From positions 558,001 through 622,000 of the forward strand of contig NZ_AP026561.1 in the NCBI RefSeq assembly GCF_025997855.1: 64,000 nucleotides of DNA. The letters are read 5' to 3'. Source of the DNA: Deinococcus aetherius. Its GTDB lineage: Bacteria > Deinococcota > Deinococci > Deinococcales > Deinococcaceae. Below the pieces are notes generated by a model. It made no database searches and was not told the origin of the DNA. It saw only the letters and a program-made list of their open reading frames with translations. This document shows, piece after piece, positions 52,938-60,530 of the stretch (its first letter is position 1; the number at the start of each line of letters is the position of its first letter). The position numbers were made by a program, and so were the translations under genes.

Positions 52938-53570
52938 ATGCACAGCTCCATGACCCTCGCCGCCCCGAAGCCCGCCCGCCGCCCCGCCCCCCGCTTCCTG
53001 CTGCTCGCCGGCGCGGCGCTCGTCCTGGGTGGTCTGGGATTCGGGGCACAGACGTACCTGGGGCATGGACCCGCACCCATCACCGTCACCGACACCTCCG
53101 GCGGCGCCACCTTCAACTTCCGCGTCACCGGCATCCCCGTCCCCGGCAAGATTCAGGGGGTCACCCCGAAGCTGACCTTCTCCCCGAGCGACCTCGGCGC
53201 CGCCCAGGGGCAGATCACGGTCAACCTGCGGGGGCTGGACACCGGCATCGCCCTGCGCGACGAGCACGCCCGCAATTACCTCGGCGTGGCGAAGCACCCC
53301 ACCGCGATCTTCGCCCTGAGCCGCATCGAAGGGGCCAGGACCCTCAAGCCCGGCCAGACGCTCAACGCGACCGCCCAGGGCACCCTCGACCTCAACGGCG
53401 TCAAGGTCCCGCTGAGCGCCCCCATCGCCCTGAGCTACGCCCCCGACGGCTCGGCCATCAACGTCAGCACCGCCTTCGACGTGACCTTCAAGCAGCACCA
53501 CATCTCCATCCCCGGGGCGGACCCGCAGACCGACGTGAAGGTCGCCTTCCGTCTGCCCGTCCGCCAGTAG
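52938..53570 (+). CDS. YceI family lipocalin-like protein, secreted or membrane-anchored
   Basis: 210 residues. An N-terminal signal anchor (FLLLAGAALVLGGLGFGAQTYLG) precedes the YceI barrel: VTDTSGGATFNFRVTGIPVPGKIQGVTPKLTFSPSDLGAAQGQITVNLRGLDTGIALRDEHARNYLGVAKHPTAIF. YceI proteins bind isoprenoid-like ligands or quinones. First gene of the forward operon, with its own promoter. Confidence 0.88.
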   Translation: MHSSMTLAAPKPARRPAPRFLLLAGAALVLGGLGFGAQTYLGHGPAPITVTDTSGGATFNFRVTGIPVPGKIQGVTPKLTFSPSDLGAAQGQITVNLRGLDTGIALRDEHARNYLGVAKHPTAIFALSRIEGARTLKPGQTLNATAQGTLDLNGVKVPLSAPIALSYAPDGSAINVSTAFDVTFKQHHISIPGADPQTDVKVAFRLPVRQ

Positions 53571-53622
53571 GTCCTGTCCAGTCCATTCCCCCGCCCCACA
53601 GGCACCGACAAGGAGCACGACC

Positions 53623-54030
53623 ATGACGCACTTCACCGCCAAGACCGCCCTGACCGCCCTCGCCTTCCTGACCCTGACCCCGGGCCTCGCGCAGGGGACG
53701 CCCGGCGCCTTCCACGCCCTCGGCGCCCCCACCACCGGCAGCGCCGCCATCGTGCAGAAGAACGGGCAGGCGACGCTGGAACTGCGCGGCCTGAAGACCG
53801 AGCCGGGGCCGGACCTCCAGGTGTGGCTGTACCAGAACGCGGCGCCGCAGAAGGGGGCCAAGGACGCGGACATCGGCAAGGGCAAGTACGTGAAGGTGGG
53901 GGAGCTGAAGAAGTTCAACGGGAATTTCTCGTACCCCATTCCCAAGGGCACGAACGTCACCGGGTACAAGAGCGTGGTGATCTGGTGCGAGCAGGTCAAG
54001 ACGGCCTTCGGGGCCGCCGACCTCCAGTGA
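53623..54030 (+). CDS. DM13-domain secreted protein
   Basis: 135 residues, signal peptide ending in TPGLAQ. The DM13 domain runs GTPGAFHALGAPTTGSAAIVQKNGQATLELRGLKTEPGPDLQVWLYQ to YKSVVIWCEQVKTAFGAADLQ with the conserved single Cys. DM13 is a predicted redox or electron-transfer domain. It follows yceI by 52 bases. Confidence 0.85.
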   Translation: MTHFTAKTALTALAFLTLTPGLAQGTPGAFHALGAPTTGSAAIVQKNGQATLELRGLKTEPGPDLQVWLYQNAAPQKGAKDADIGKGKYVKVGELKKFNGNFSYPIPKGTNVTGYKSVVIWCEQVKTAFGAADLQ

Positions 54031-54095
54031 GCCCGTCGGGAACCGGGCTACTCTCCCGGTTCCCGCCCCCATCTGACGCCTTCGGAAAGGACAGC

Positions 54096-55007
54096 ATGAC
54101 CCTTCACGCCACCAGCGGTGCCCGGCCGCCCCTCGGGGCCCATCCCACCTCGCCTACCACGTTTCACACCGTTCAGCTTGGCGGGGTCAACGTGTTCTAC
54201 CGTGAGGCGGGCTCGCCACAGCATCCCACCGTGGTGCTGCTGCACGGCTTTCCGTCGGCCTCGCACCAGTACCAGGGCCTGATGGACCGCCTCGCGGACC
54301 GCTATCACCTGATCGCGCCCGACTACCCCGGTTTCGGCCACAGCCATCACCCCGAGCCCGCCTTCGCGTACACTTTCGATCACCTCGCCGCCGTCGTGGA
54401 GAGCCTGCTGGTCCGGCTCGGGCTCGACCGTTACAGCCTTTATCTTCAGGACTACGGGGGCCCGGTCGGACTGCGCCTCGCGGCCGAGCACCCCGAGCGG
54501 GTGCAGGCCCTCATCTTGCAAAACACCAACGCGTACGAGGAGGGCCTGTCGCCTGCCTTCGACCCCGTGCGCACCCTGTGGCACCGACGCGACGCCGAGA
54601 CCGAAGCCGCCGTTCTGCCCTTCTTCGCCCTCGACACGACCGTCTTTCAGCACACCCAGGGGGCGGCCGACCCGGCGCGCATCAACCCGGACGTCATCGA
54701 CCTCGATCAGGCCAACCTCGACCGGCCCGGGGCCCACGCGATCCAGCTTGACCTGCTCTACGACTACCGCACCAACCTCGACGCCTACCCCGCCTTTCAG
54801 GCGTACCTGCGTGAGCACCGGCCACCCACCCTGATTCCCTGGGGCAAGAACGATCCCTTCTTCACCGAGGCGGGTGCCCGCGCCTTCTTGCGCGATGTGC
54901 CGGACGCTGAGTTGCACCTGCTGGATGCGGGGCACTTCGCCCTCGACGACCACGCCGACGAGATCGCCAGCCTGATCCGAACGTTTCTCTCTCACCACCT
55001 CGCTTGA
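54096..55007 (+). CDS. Alpha/beta hydrolase, haloalkane-dehalogenase/epoxide-hydrolase-like
   Basis: 303 residues from ATG 54096 with GGAAAGG upstream. VVLLHGFPSASHQYQGLMDRLADRYHLIAPDYPGFGHS near residues 48-88, nucleophile Asp in LYLQDYGGPVGLRLAAEHP near 128, WGKNDPFFTEAGARAFLRDVPDAELHLLDAGHFALDDHADEI with acid and His near the end. An Asp nucleophile points to dehalogenase or epoxide hydrolase chemistry; the substrate is unknown. Confidence 0.86.
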   Translation: MTLHATSGARPPLGAHPTSPTTFHTVQLGGVNVFYREAGSPQHPTVVLLHGFPSASHQYQGLMDRLADRYHLIAPDYPGFGHSHHPEPAFAYTFDHLAAVVESLLVRLGLDRYSLYLQDYGGPVGLRLAAEHPERVQALILQNTNAYEEGLSPAFDPVRTLWHRRDAETEAAVLPFFALDTTVFQHTQGAADPARINPDVIDLDQANLDRPGAHAIQLDLLYDYRTNLDAYPAFQAYLREHRPPTLIPWGKNDPFFTEAGARAFLRDVPDAELHLLDAGHFALDDHADEIASLIRTFLSHHLA

Positions 55008-55100
55008 CCGGGAGCGTGACTGCTCGCCGCCCCCACAGAACGCCATGACCCGGGGATGCGCCGACACCGCTTACCTTCACCCGGCGACAAAGGACAGGCC

Positions 55101-56069
55101 ATGACTGAAGCGCCCCTGCACGACACCCTGATCATTGGCGGCGGCCCCGCCGGGCTCTCGGCGGCCACCCACCTCGCCTTCCACCGCCGCGACGTGGTGG
55201 TCATCGACCGAGCCAGCGGCCCGCTCCGGTACACCACGACGCCCCTGCACAACGTGCCGGGTTTCGTGGGCGAGCGTGGGGTGGACATCCTGAAGCGGTT
55301 GCGGGGAGACGCCGAGGGGGCCGGGGCGAGGCTCGTGAGGAGCAACGTCACGCGCGTCTCCGGGCAGGAGGGCGACTTCACGGTGGAGACGGACGTGGGA
55401 ACCTTCCGCGCCCGCACCCTGCTGCTCGCCACGGGGGTTGCCCGGCACCACCCCCGCGTCTCGGGCCGCTTCGAGCCCTGGCTCCCCTACGCCGCCAAGG
55501 GCAACACGTACTACTGCCCGGACTGCGAGTCGCCGGAGGTGCTGGGCCAGGACGTGCTCGTGATCGGGGTGAACTCACCCGTGGGGGCGGCCAGCGTGGC
55601 GCTGACCCTCTCCGAGTTCGCACGGGAGGTGCGGGTGCTGCTCACCGACTCCGAGGAACTCGACGAGCCGTGGGCCGGGCGACTGGCCCGCCGGGGCATC
55701 ACCTGGCAGGTAGGGGAGATCGCGGCCGTGGAGGGCAAGCGCGGGCACCTCGACGCCCTGACCCTCGCGGACGGAACACGCCTCACCCCGGAGGGCGTGT
55801 TCGTGGTCGGGCCGAAGACTCCCCGCAACGACCTCGCCGTGCAGCTTGGCCTGGAGCTGAGCGAGAAGGGGCACGTCAAGACCGGCTGGCGCGGGCAGAC
55901 GAACGTGCCGGACGTGTGGGCCGCCGGGGACGTGCAGCCGCAGACCCAGCAGGTCTCGGTGGCCTTGGGTTCGGGCAACATCGCCGCTGTGATGATCGAC
56001 CAGACGCTGACCAGGCTGGGACTGCGCGACCTCGGTCGTGAGGTCACCGAAGCCCTCGCCGCCGACTGA
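55101..56069 (+). CDS. Thioredoxin-reductase-like FAD/NAD(P) oxidoreductase
   Basis: 322 residues; ATG 55101 is preferred because AAAGGA lies nine bases before it. FAD motif DTLIIGGGPAGLSAATHLAFHRRDVVVID at the start, a redox CxxC in YYCPDCES near residue 140, VLVIGVNSPVGAASVALTLSEFAREVRVLL for NAD(P), and NVPDVWAAGDVQPQTQQVSVALGSGNIAA for FAD. Likely reduces the peroxiredoxin or thioredoxin encoded downstream. Confidence 0.87.
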   Translation: MTEAPLHDTLIIGGGPAGLSAATHLAFHRRDVVVIDRASGPLRYTTTPLHNVPGFVGERGVDILKRLRGDAEGAGARLVRSNVTRVSGQEGDFTVETDVGTFRARTLLLATGVARHHPRVSGRFEPWLPYAAKGNTYYCPDCESPEVLGQDVLVIGVNSPVGAASVALTLSEFAREVRVLLTDSEELDEPWAGRLARRGITWQVGEIAAVEGKRGHLDALTLADGTRLTPEGVFVVGPKTPRNDLAVQLGLELSEKGHVKTGWRGQTNVPDVWAAGDVQPQTQQVSVALGSGNIAAVMIDQTLTRLGLRDLGREVTEALAAD

Positions 56070-56086
56070 ACCCAGGAGAGACGACC

Positions 56087-56581
56087 ATGACCCAGACCCA
56101 GAGCCCCGCACTCCGCCTCCAGCCCGGCGCCGCCTTTCCTGCCCTCTCCGCGCCGCTCCTGGGTGGCGGTACCCTCACCCTGCCGCAAGACGCCCTGGGG
56201 GCCTGGAGCGTCGTGCTGCTCTACCGGGGCGACTGGTGCCCGTACTGCCGCACCCAGCTCACCGACTTCCAGCGCGCCGCCGAGAAGTACGCGGCAGCCG
56301 GCGTGAGGGTCTTCGCCCTGTCCGCCGACACGGAGGAGGAGGCGCAGAAGACCTTGACCCGCCACGCCCTCACCCTGCCGGTGGCCTACGGCCTGAACCC
56401 GGGGGCGGTGGCCCGCAGCCACGGCGCGTCCACGGGTGAGGACGGCGCGTACCTTCAGGCCACGGGCTTCGTGCTGCGCCCGGACGGCACGGTCGCGCTC
56501 TCGCTGTATTCCAGCGGCGCCGTCGGGCGACTGAACGCCGCCGACACACTCGGCTTCATCCAGTACCTTCAGAAGCACTGA
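56087..56581 (+). CDS. Peroxiredoxin/AhpC-TSA family protein
   Basis: 164 residues. RLQPGAAFPALSAPLLGGGTLTLPQDALGAWSVVLLYRGDWCPYCRTQLTDFQRAAEKYAAAGVRVFALSADTEEEAQKTL shows the redoxin fold with a CPYC centre near residue 47. It reduces peroxides or acts as thiol reductant. It follows the reductase gene by 17 bases. Confidence 0.87.
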   Translation: MTQTQSPALRLQPGAAFPALSAPLLGGGTLTLPQDALGAWSVVLLYRGDWCPYCRTQLTDFQRAAEKYAAAGVRVFALSADTEEEAQKTLTRHALTLPVAYGLNPGAVARSHGASTGEDGAYLQATGFVLRPDGTVALSLYSSGAVGRLNAADTLGFIQYLQKH

Positions 56582-56624
56582 CTCTCCATCTCCACGGGCG
56601 CCGGCCCGGAAGGGACGACCCACC

Positions 56625-57104
56625 GTGCGCGACCCTTCCCCCCGACCTCCTGAAGGCGTGCTCCTGGCCGTGGGCGGCTTCCTGCTGCGGTACGGCGTGG
56701 TGCTGCTGCTGGTGGTCTACGGCCTGGCGAAGTGGACGCGGGCGGAGGCGCTCGCCATCCAGCCCCTCGTCGAGCACAGCCCGCTGACCTCCTGGCTCTA
56801 CCAGCTCACGAGCGTGCAGCGCGGATCCGAGGCGCTCGGAGTCGTGGAGCTGAGCACCGCGACCCTGATGGCCCTGCGCCCGCTCTCCCCCCGCCTGTCC
56901 GCCGTGGGCAGCCTGCTCGCCGCCGGGATGTTCCTCGTGACCCTGAGCTTTCTCGTCACGACGCCGGGCATCGACCCGGGCACCGGCGGCTTTCTGACCA
57001 AGGACCTGATCCTGCTCGGCGCGTCGCTGTGGACTGCCGGAGAAGCCCTGCGCGCGGTCCGAACCGCTTCCCCCCGAGCACGCCGCCGGGCGGGGCTGGT
57101 GTGA
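56625..57104 (+). CDS. YkgB (DUF417) family membrane protein
   Basis: 159 residues from GTG 56625. About four hydrophobic segments (VLLAVGGFLLRYGVVLLLVVYGLAKWT, GVVELSTATLMALRPL, VGSLLAAGMFLVTLSFLVTTPG, LTKDLILLGASLWTAGEAL). E. coli relatives include RclC, linked to reactive chlorine resistance, which suits this redox operon. Confidence 0.82.
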   Translation: MRDPSPRPPEGVLLAVGGFLLRYGVVLLLVVYGLAKWTRAEALAIQPLVEHSPLTSWLYQLTSVQRGSEALGVVELSTATLMALRPLSPRLSAVGSLLAAGMFLVTLSFLVTTPGIDPGTGGFLTKDLILLGASLWTAGEALRAVRTASPRARRRAGLV

Positions 57105-57198
57105 CGCCCGGCTTCCGACCGTGTCGCCCTGGCCCTGAGTCACCCCCGTTTCCCCAGGCGTGCAGCAGCACCGCGCCCCAAGATGAGGAGCCCATCCC

Positions 57199-57537
57199 AT
57201 GACCCAGCCCATCCCCCTGACCGACCAGACCTTCGCCGACGAGACCGCCCACGGCCTGACCCTGGTGGACTTCTGGGCCGACTGGTGCGGCCCCTGCCAC
57301 ATGATCGCGCCCACCGTGGAGGGGCTCGCCGCCGAGTACGCCGGGCGCGTGAAGGTCGCCAAGGTGAACGTGGACGAGCAGCCCGAGACGGCCGGTCGCC
57401 ACGGCATCCGCAGCATTCCTACCCTGATCCTCTTCCGGGACGGGCAGCCCGTGCGGCGCGTCGTCGGCGTGCAGCCGGGGCGGACCCTCGCCCGCCTGCT
57501 CGACGGGGCGCTGGCCGACACGGTGGGCGCCCCTTGA
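57199..57537 (+). CDS. trxA: Thioredoxin
   Basis: 112 residues. LTLVDFWADWCGPCHMIAPTVEGLAAEYAGRVKVAKVNVDEQPETAGRHGIRSIPTLILFRDGQPVRRVVG carries the WCGPC active site near residue 30 and the cis-Pro in SIPT. A normal-length thioredoxin, probably serving the peroxiredoxin of the same operon. Confidence 0.93.
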   Translation: MTQPIPLTDQTFADETAHGLTLVDFWADWCGPCHMIAPTVEGLAAEYAGRVKVAKVNVDEQPETAGRHGIRSIPTLILFRDGQPVRRVVGVQPGRTLARLLDGALADTVGAP

Positions 57538-58022
57538 TCCGGCCCGCCACTCCGGACGACTCCGCCGCCGTGACCGCGCTCGCCGTGGAGACTGGGATGT
57601 TCTCCCCGCAGGACGCGGGCGTGGTGGACCGCATGATGACCGACTACTTCGGCGGAGCCAGGGACGAGGGGCACCTGTGCCTGATCGACGAGGAGGAGGG
57701 GACCCGGGGGGTCGCGTACGTCCTCCCCGTCACGGCGACGGAGGGAACCTGGGAACTGCTCATGATCGCCGTGCGGCCCGGACTCCAGGGGCAGGGCCGG
57801 GGCGGAGCGTTGCTGCGGCGCGTAGAGGACGACCTGCGCTCCCAGGGTGGGCGCCTCCTGCTCGTCCAGACCTCGGGCACGCCCGACTTCGCGCGCACCC
57901 GGGCCTTCTACGCGAAGAGTGGCTACGAGCAGGAGGCGCGGGTCCGCGACTACTACGCCCCGGGAGTAGACATGATCCTGTTCCGCAAGGCGCTGACTGC
58001 CCCCGGCGATGGACCGGGCTGA
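57534..58022 (+). CDS. GNAT family N-acetyltransferase
   Basis: 162 residues from a TTG that overlaps the trx stop (TTGA). IRPATPDDSAAVTALAVETGMF, the acetyl-CoA motif MIAVRPGLQGQGRGGALLRRVEDDL near residue 85-110, and ARTRAFYAKSGYEQEARVRDYYAPGVDMILFRKAL are typical. The substrate is unknown. Its end overlaps the next gene by 14 bases. Confidence 0.87.
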   Translation: MIRPATPDDSAAVTALAVETGMFSPQDAGVVDRMMTDYFGGARDEGHLCLIDEEEGTRGVAYVLPVTATEGTWELLMIAVRPGLQGQGRGGALLRRVEDDLRSQGGRLLLVQTSGTPDFARTRAFYAKSGYEQEARVRDYYAPGVDMILFRKALTAPGDGPG

Positions 58023-58512
58023 GCCCGTCACGCCGTCCCAGGTGGCCGTCCTGCGCCGCTTGACCGAGACACTGGAACGCCACGACATCCCGTACCAGGT
58101 CACGGGGGGCCTCGCGGGCAACGTCCACGGCTCCCGCTGGCCCCTGCACGACCTCGACCTCGACGTGAGGACCGCCGACCTGCCGCGCCTCGCCGCCCTG
58201 TTCGCCCCCGCCGTGGTGTGGGGGCCGGGGCGGTACGTGGACGCCGAGTTCGACCTGCCGCTGCTGAGGTTGAACGTGGACGGGGTGGAGGTCGATTTCA
58301 GCGGGGCCGAGGACGCCTGGGCCAGGAGGAACGGGAAGCGCCTGCCCCTCGTCACGGACCTCGCGCGGGCCGAGCGGCGCGTGTTCGCAGGGGTGAACCT
58401 GTGGGTCGTCCCGCTCGCGGACCTCATCACGTACAAGACGGTGCTGGGCCGAACGGCGGACCTGGAGGAACTCTCCCGCCTGAACGGAGCGGGGCGCGGG
58501 AAGGACAGGTGA
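58009..58512 (+). CDS. Nucleotidyltransferase-fold protein
   Basis: 167 residues. YQVTGGLAGNVHGSRWPLHDLDLDVRTADLPRLAALFAPAV shows the GG..DLDL pattern of nucleotidyltransferase/MazG-linked antitoxin-like folds, and GVEVDFSGAEDAW the third acid. It may be a minimal or inactive transferase. Its last 140 bases are duplicated downstream at 62053-62192. Confidence 0.75.
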   Translation: MDRAEPVTPSQVAVLRRLTETLERHDIPYQVTGGLAGNVHGSRWPLHDLDLDVRTADLPRLAALFAPAVVWGPGRYVDAEFDLPLLRLNVDGVEVDFSGAEDAWARRNGKRLPLVTDLARAERRVFAGVNLWVVPLADLITYKTVLGRTADLEELSRLNGAGRGKDR

Positions 58513-58693
58513 CCTGGGGCGGCGCTTCCAGGTCGTCTTGCCCCACCACACGCCCGTGAACCAGGGCGATCTCGTCGGTCCATGCCAACCGAAGAGTCTC
58601 GCCACCGCCGCGAGGTGCTCGTGGCCGTACCCCTCGGCCTCGGCCCGCCCGAACACCTCGCCGGCCGCCCTGCTCAGGGGGAATTGGGCTTCC
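58372..58693. repeat. 322-bp diverged direct repeat, copy A
   Basis: Aligns without gaps to 62053-62374. It holds the last part of the nucleotidyltransferase gene and, on the reverse strand, the last part of the beta-hydroxyacid-dehydrogenase gene. By eye roughly nine of ten bases agree. Confidence 0.85.
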
Positions 58694-58705
58694 TTCTAGA
58701 ACGTA

Positions 58706-58740
58706 TTGAACAAAAATGTTTTTCATTTTAACATTCTCTG
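58706..58740 (+). promoter_or_regulatory. marR promoter with overlapping inverted repeat, leaderless
   Basis: -35 TTGAAC (58706-58711), 17 bases, -10 TAACAT (58729-58734), then six bases to the GTG start at 58741. AATGTT (58715-58720) and AACATT (58730-58735), nine bases apart, form an inverted repeat over the -10, a likely MarR site. Confidence 0.65.
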
Positions 58741-59271
58741 GTGAAACGACGAGACGCTTCCACCTCTCCTCCGTCTTCCGCTCCTCCTTCCACAACTCCG
58801 ACCCCGCGCTGGGAGCCCTTACCGGCCAGCCTCGCTCGCTGGACCGGCTACGCCCTCTTTTGGGTCACAGACCTCGCCGGGCAGCTCTACGCGGCGGGCA
58901 TGGCGCGCATCGGGCTGCAACCGCCACACGTCGCCATCCTCCAAATCCTGAGCGACGAGGGCCCCATGAATCAGAATCGCCTCGCCAAGCGAACCCGCAT
59001 CGATAAGGCCCCCCTGGTCGGGTTGCTCAATGCCCTGGAGACCCAGGGGCTCGTCGAGAGGCGGCCTCACCCCAGCGACCGGCGAGCGTTCGCGGTTCAC
59101 CTGACTCAGGCAGGCACGGCCAAGCTGGCCGCCGCCGAGGAAGTGAACGCCGAAGTCACGGCCCGGTTCTTCGCGCCGCTCGTCCCAGCCGAGCGACAGA
59201 CCCTCCACGACCTGCTCACCCGCCTCGCCACCAGCCATGGGCCGGGGCCGCAAGGAGATGACGATGCCTGA
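58741..59271 (+). CDS. MarR family transcriptional regulator
   Basis: 176 residues from GTG 58741, chosen from the leaderless promoter. The winged helix is clear: HVAILQILSDEGPMNQNRLAKRTRIDKAPLVGLLNALETQGLVERRPHPSDRRAFAVHLTQAGTAKLAAAEEV. A Ser/Thr/Pro-rich N-terminal tail precedes it. It overlaps tspO by eight bases and probably controls it. Confidence 0.9.
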   Translation: MKRRDASTSPPSSAPPSTTPTPRWEPLPASLARWTGYALFWVTDLAGQLYAAGMARIGLQPPHVAILQILSDEGPMNQNRLAKRTRIDKAPLVGLLNALETQGLVERRPHPSDRRAFAVHLTQAGTAKLAAAEEVNAEVTARFFAPLVPAERQTLHDLLTRLATSHGPGPQGDDDA

Positions 59272-59785
59272 CATGCTCTCGGCCCGTTCACTCCGCTCTC
59301 CCTCCTCGCCCTGGTGGATGGCCCTGGTATTTTCCCTCGGCACCCTACTTCTGGGCATGGTGTCGGCGGGCTTGAGCTTTGCAACGGCTGGAGAGCACTC
59401 CACGGCGATTCCGCTGGGTGCCTTGCCGCCCGTCTGGCCTCCCGCCTGGGTGTTCTGGGCGGTCTGGATCGTGATTTACCCGTGTTGGGGGATGGCGACC
59501 TACCTCGTCTGGCGCCGGCGCGGGGAGGCGGACGTGCGGGGCGCCCTGGTGCTGTACGCGCTCAACCTGTTGGGGAATCTGTTCTTCCTGCCGCTGAGCA
59601 ACTTGACCGCCAACAATCCTGCCGTGCTCACCCTGCTCGACGCCAACGGGCTCGTCGGCATCTACGCGCTCGCGTGGTTGTACACCCGGTACAACCGGGT
59701 GACGCTGTGGTGGCTGTCGCCCTTTTTAGTGTGGATGCCGCTGACGACGGCTCTGAAGATGTGGTTCTGGTTGCTCAACACTTGA
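59264..59785 (+). CDS. tspO: TspO/MBR family membrane protein
   Basis: 173 residues. ATG 59264 is preferred because AAGGAG lies six bases upstream. Five hydrophobic segments with the family pattern PPVWPPAWVFWAVWIVIYPCWGMATYLVWRR and ALNLLGNLFFLPLSNL..LYTRYNRVTLWWLSPFLVWMPLTTALKMWFWLLN. TspO binds porphyrins and cholesterol-like ligands and is linked to oxidative stress. Confidence 0.9.
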   Translation: MPDMLSARSLRSPSSPWWMALVFSLGTLLLGMVSAGLSFATAGEHSTAIPLGALPPVWPPAWVFWAVWIVIYPCWGMATYLVWRRRGEADVRGALVLYALNLLGNLFFLPLSNLTANNPAVLTLLDANGLVGIYALAWLYTRYNRVTLWWLSPFLVWMPLTTALKMWFWLLNT

Positions 59786-59858
59786 TCCCATGTTCAGGGC
59801 GCCCGCCGTCGCGTCCGACGCTGGCGCCTTGGCGTACCAAAATTTCCGCATCTTGTTC

Positions 59859-60245
59859 GCCCCCCTCCTCCGTGTCCCGGGCGGTGGCGGCCCTGGAGGC
59901 GGAACTCGGTCTGCGTCTGTTTCACCGCACGACCCGCCGCCTGGCGCCCACCGAGGCGGGCCTGGTGTACTTCCGGCGGGTCGAGCCGCTGGTGGAGGAA
60001 CTCGAACGCGCCCGGCTGGGGGCAGCCGATACCGAGTCGCACCCCCGGGGACGCTGCGGATCGCCTCACCGGTAAGCTTCGCGCAGCTCAACCTCGTGCC
60101 GCTGCTGCCCGACTTCGCGGCGCTCTATCCCGATCTCGCCCTCGACCTGGTGCTCACCGACGGCGCACCGGACCTTGTGGAGGAGCGCATCGACGTGGCC
60201 CTGCGCCTGGGGCCGCCCCCCGCCGCCGGACTGCGGGCCGTTTAA
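59859..60245 (+). pseudogene. LysR family regulator, frameshifted and truncated
   Basis: One frame gives SSVSRAVAALEAELGLRLFHRTTRRLAPTEAGLVYFRRVEPLVEELERARLG, the second half of a LysR helix-turn-helix. A second frame continues TLRIASPVSFAQLNLVPLLPDFAALYPDLALDLVLTDGAPDLVEERIDVALRLG from the effector domain and stops at 60245. The first 30 residues and the last 150 are missing. Confidence 0.75.
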
Positions 60246-60269
60246 TCGATCAGCAAGCTGACATTCTTG

Positions 60270-60345
60270 GCGGGCCGCCTGAACTTCAAGCGGCCCGCTG
60301 CACGACCGCACCCCAGACCTACAAGGCGCTTCTCAAGTGGCCTCT
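60270..60345 (-). mobile_element. Relic of the 3' end of an IS6-type element
   Basis: A 29-base inverted repeat (arms GCGGGCCGC at 60270-60278 and GCGGCCCGC at 60290-60298) has the same size and position as the palindrome in the complete IS6 copies. Reading leftward into it, the frame VWGAVVQRAA-stop matches the TWQEAVSQAA-stop end of their transposase. Confidence 0.55.
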
Positions 60346-60530
60346 TCGTAGGAGCACCCAGGTACGCTGAGTTTTGCAAAAGGTGTGGACCGACTTACGA
60401 GGCACCCTCAACCCGGCTCTCGTCTGCCCCAAGCGAGTGTTCTCCGGTCTCCGGCCTACAACACTTGTAACCAAAACAGTATGCGAGGGGACTGGAATAA
60501 TTGTTCCGGTAGAATCGTCATCGATTTAGG

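Noticed and set aside
56556..58583. 675-codon reverse-strand open frame across the redox operon
   Set aside because: It covers several well-supported forward genes and reads as low-complexity Arg/Ser/Pro.
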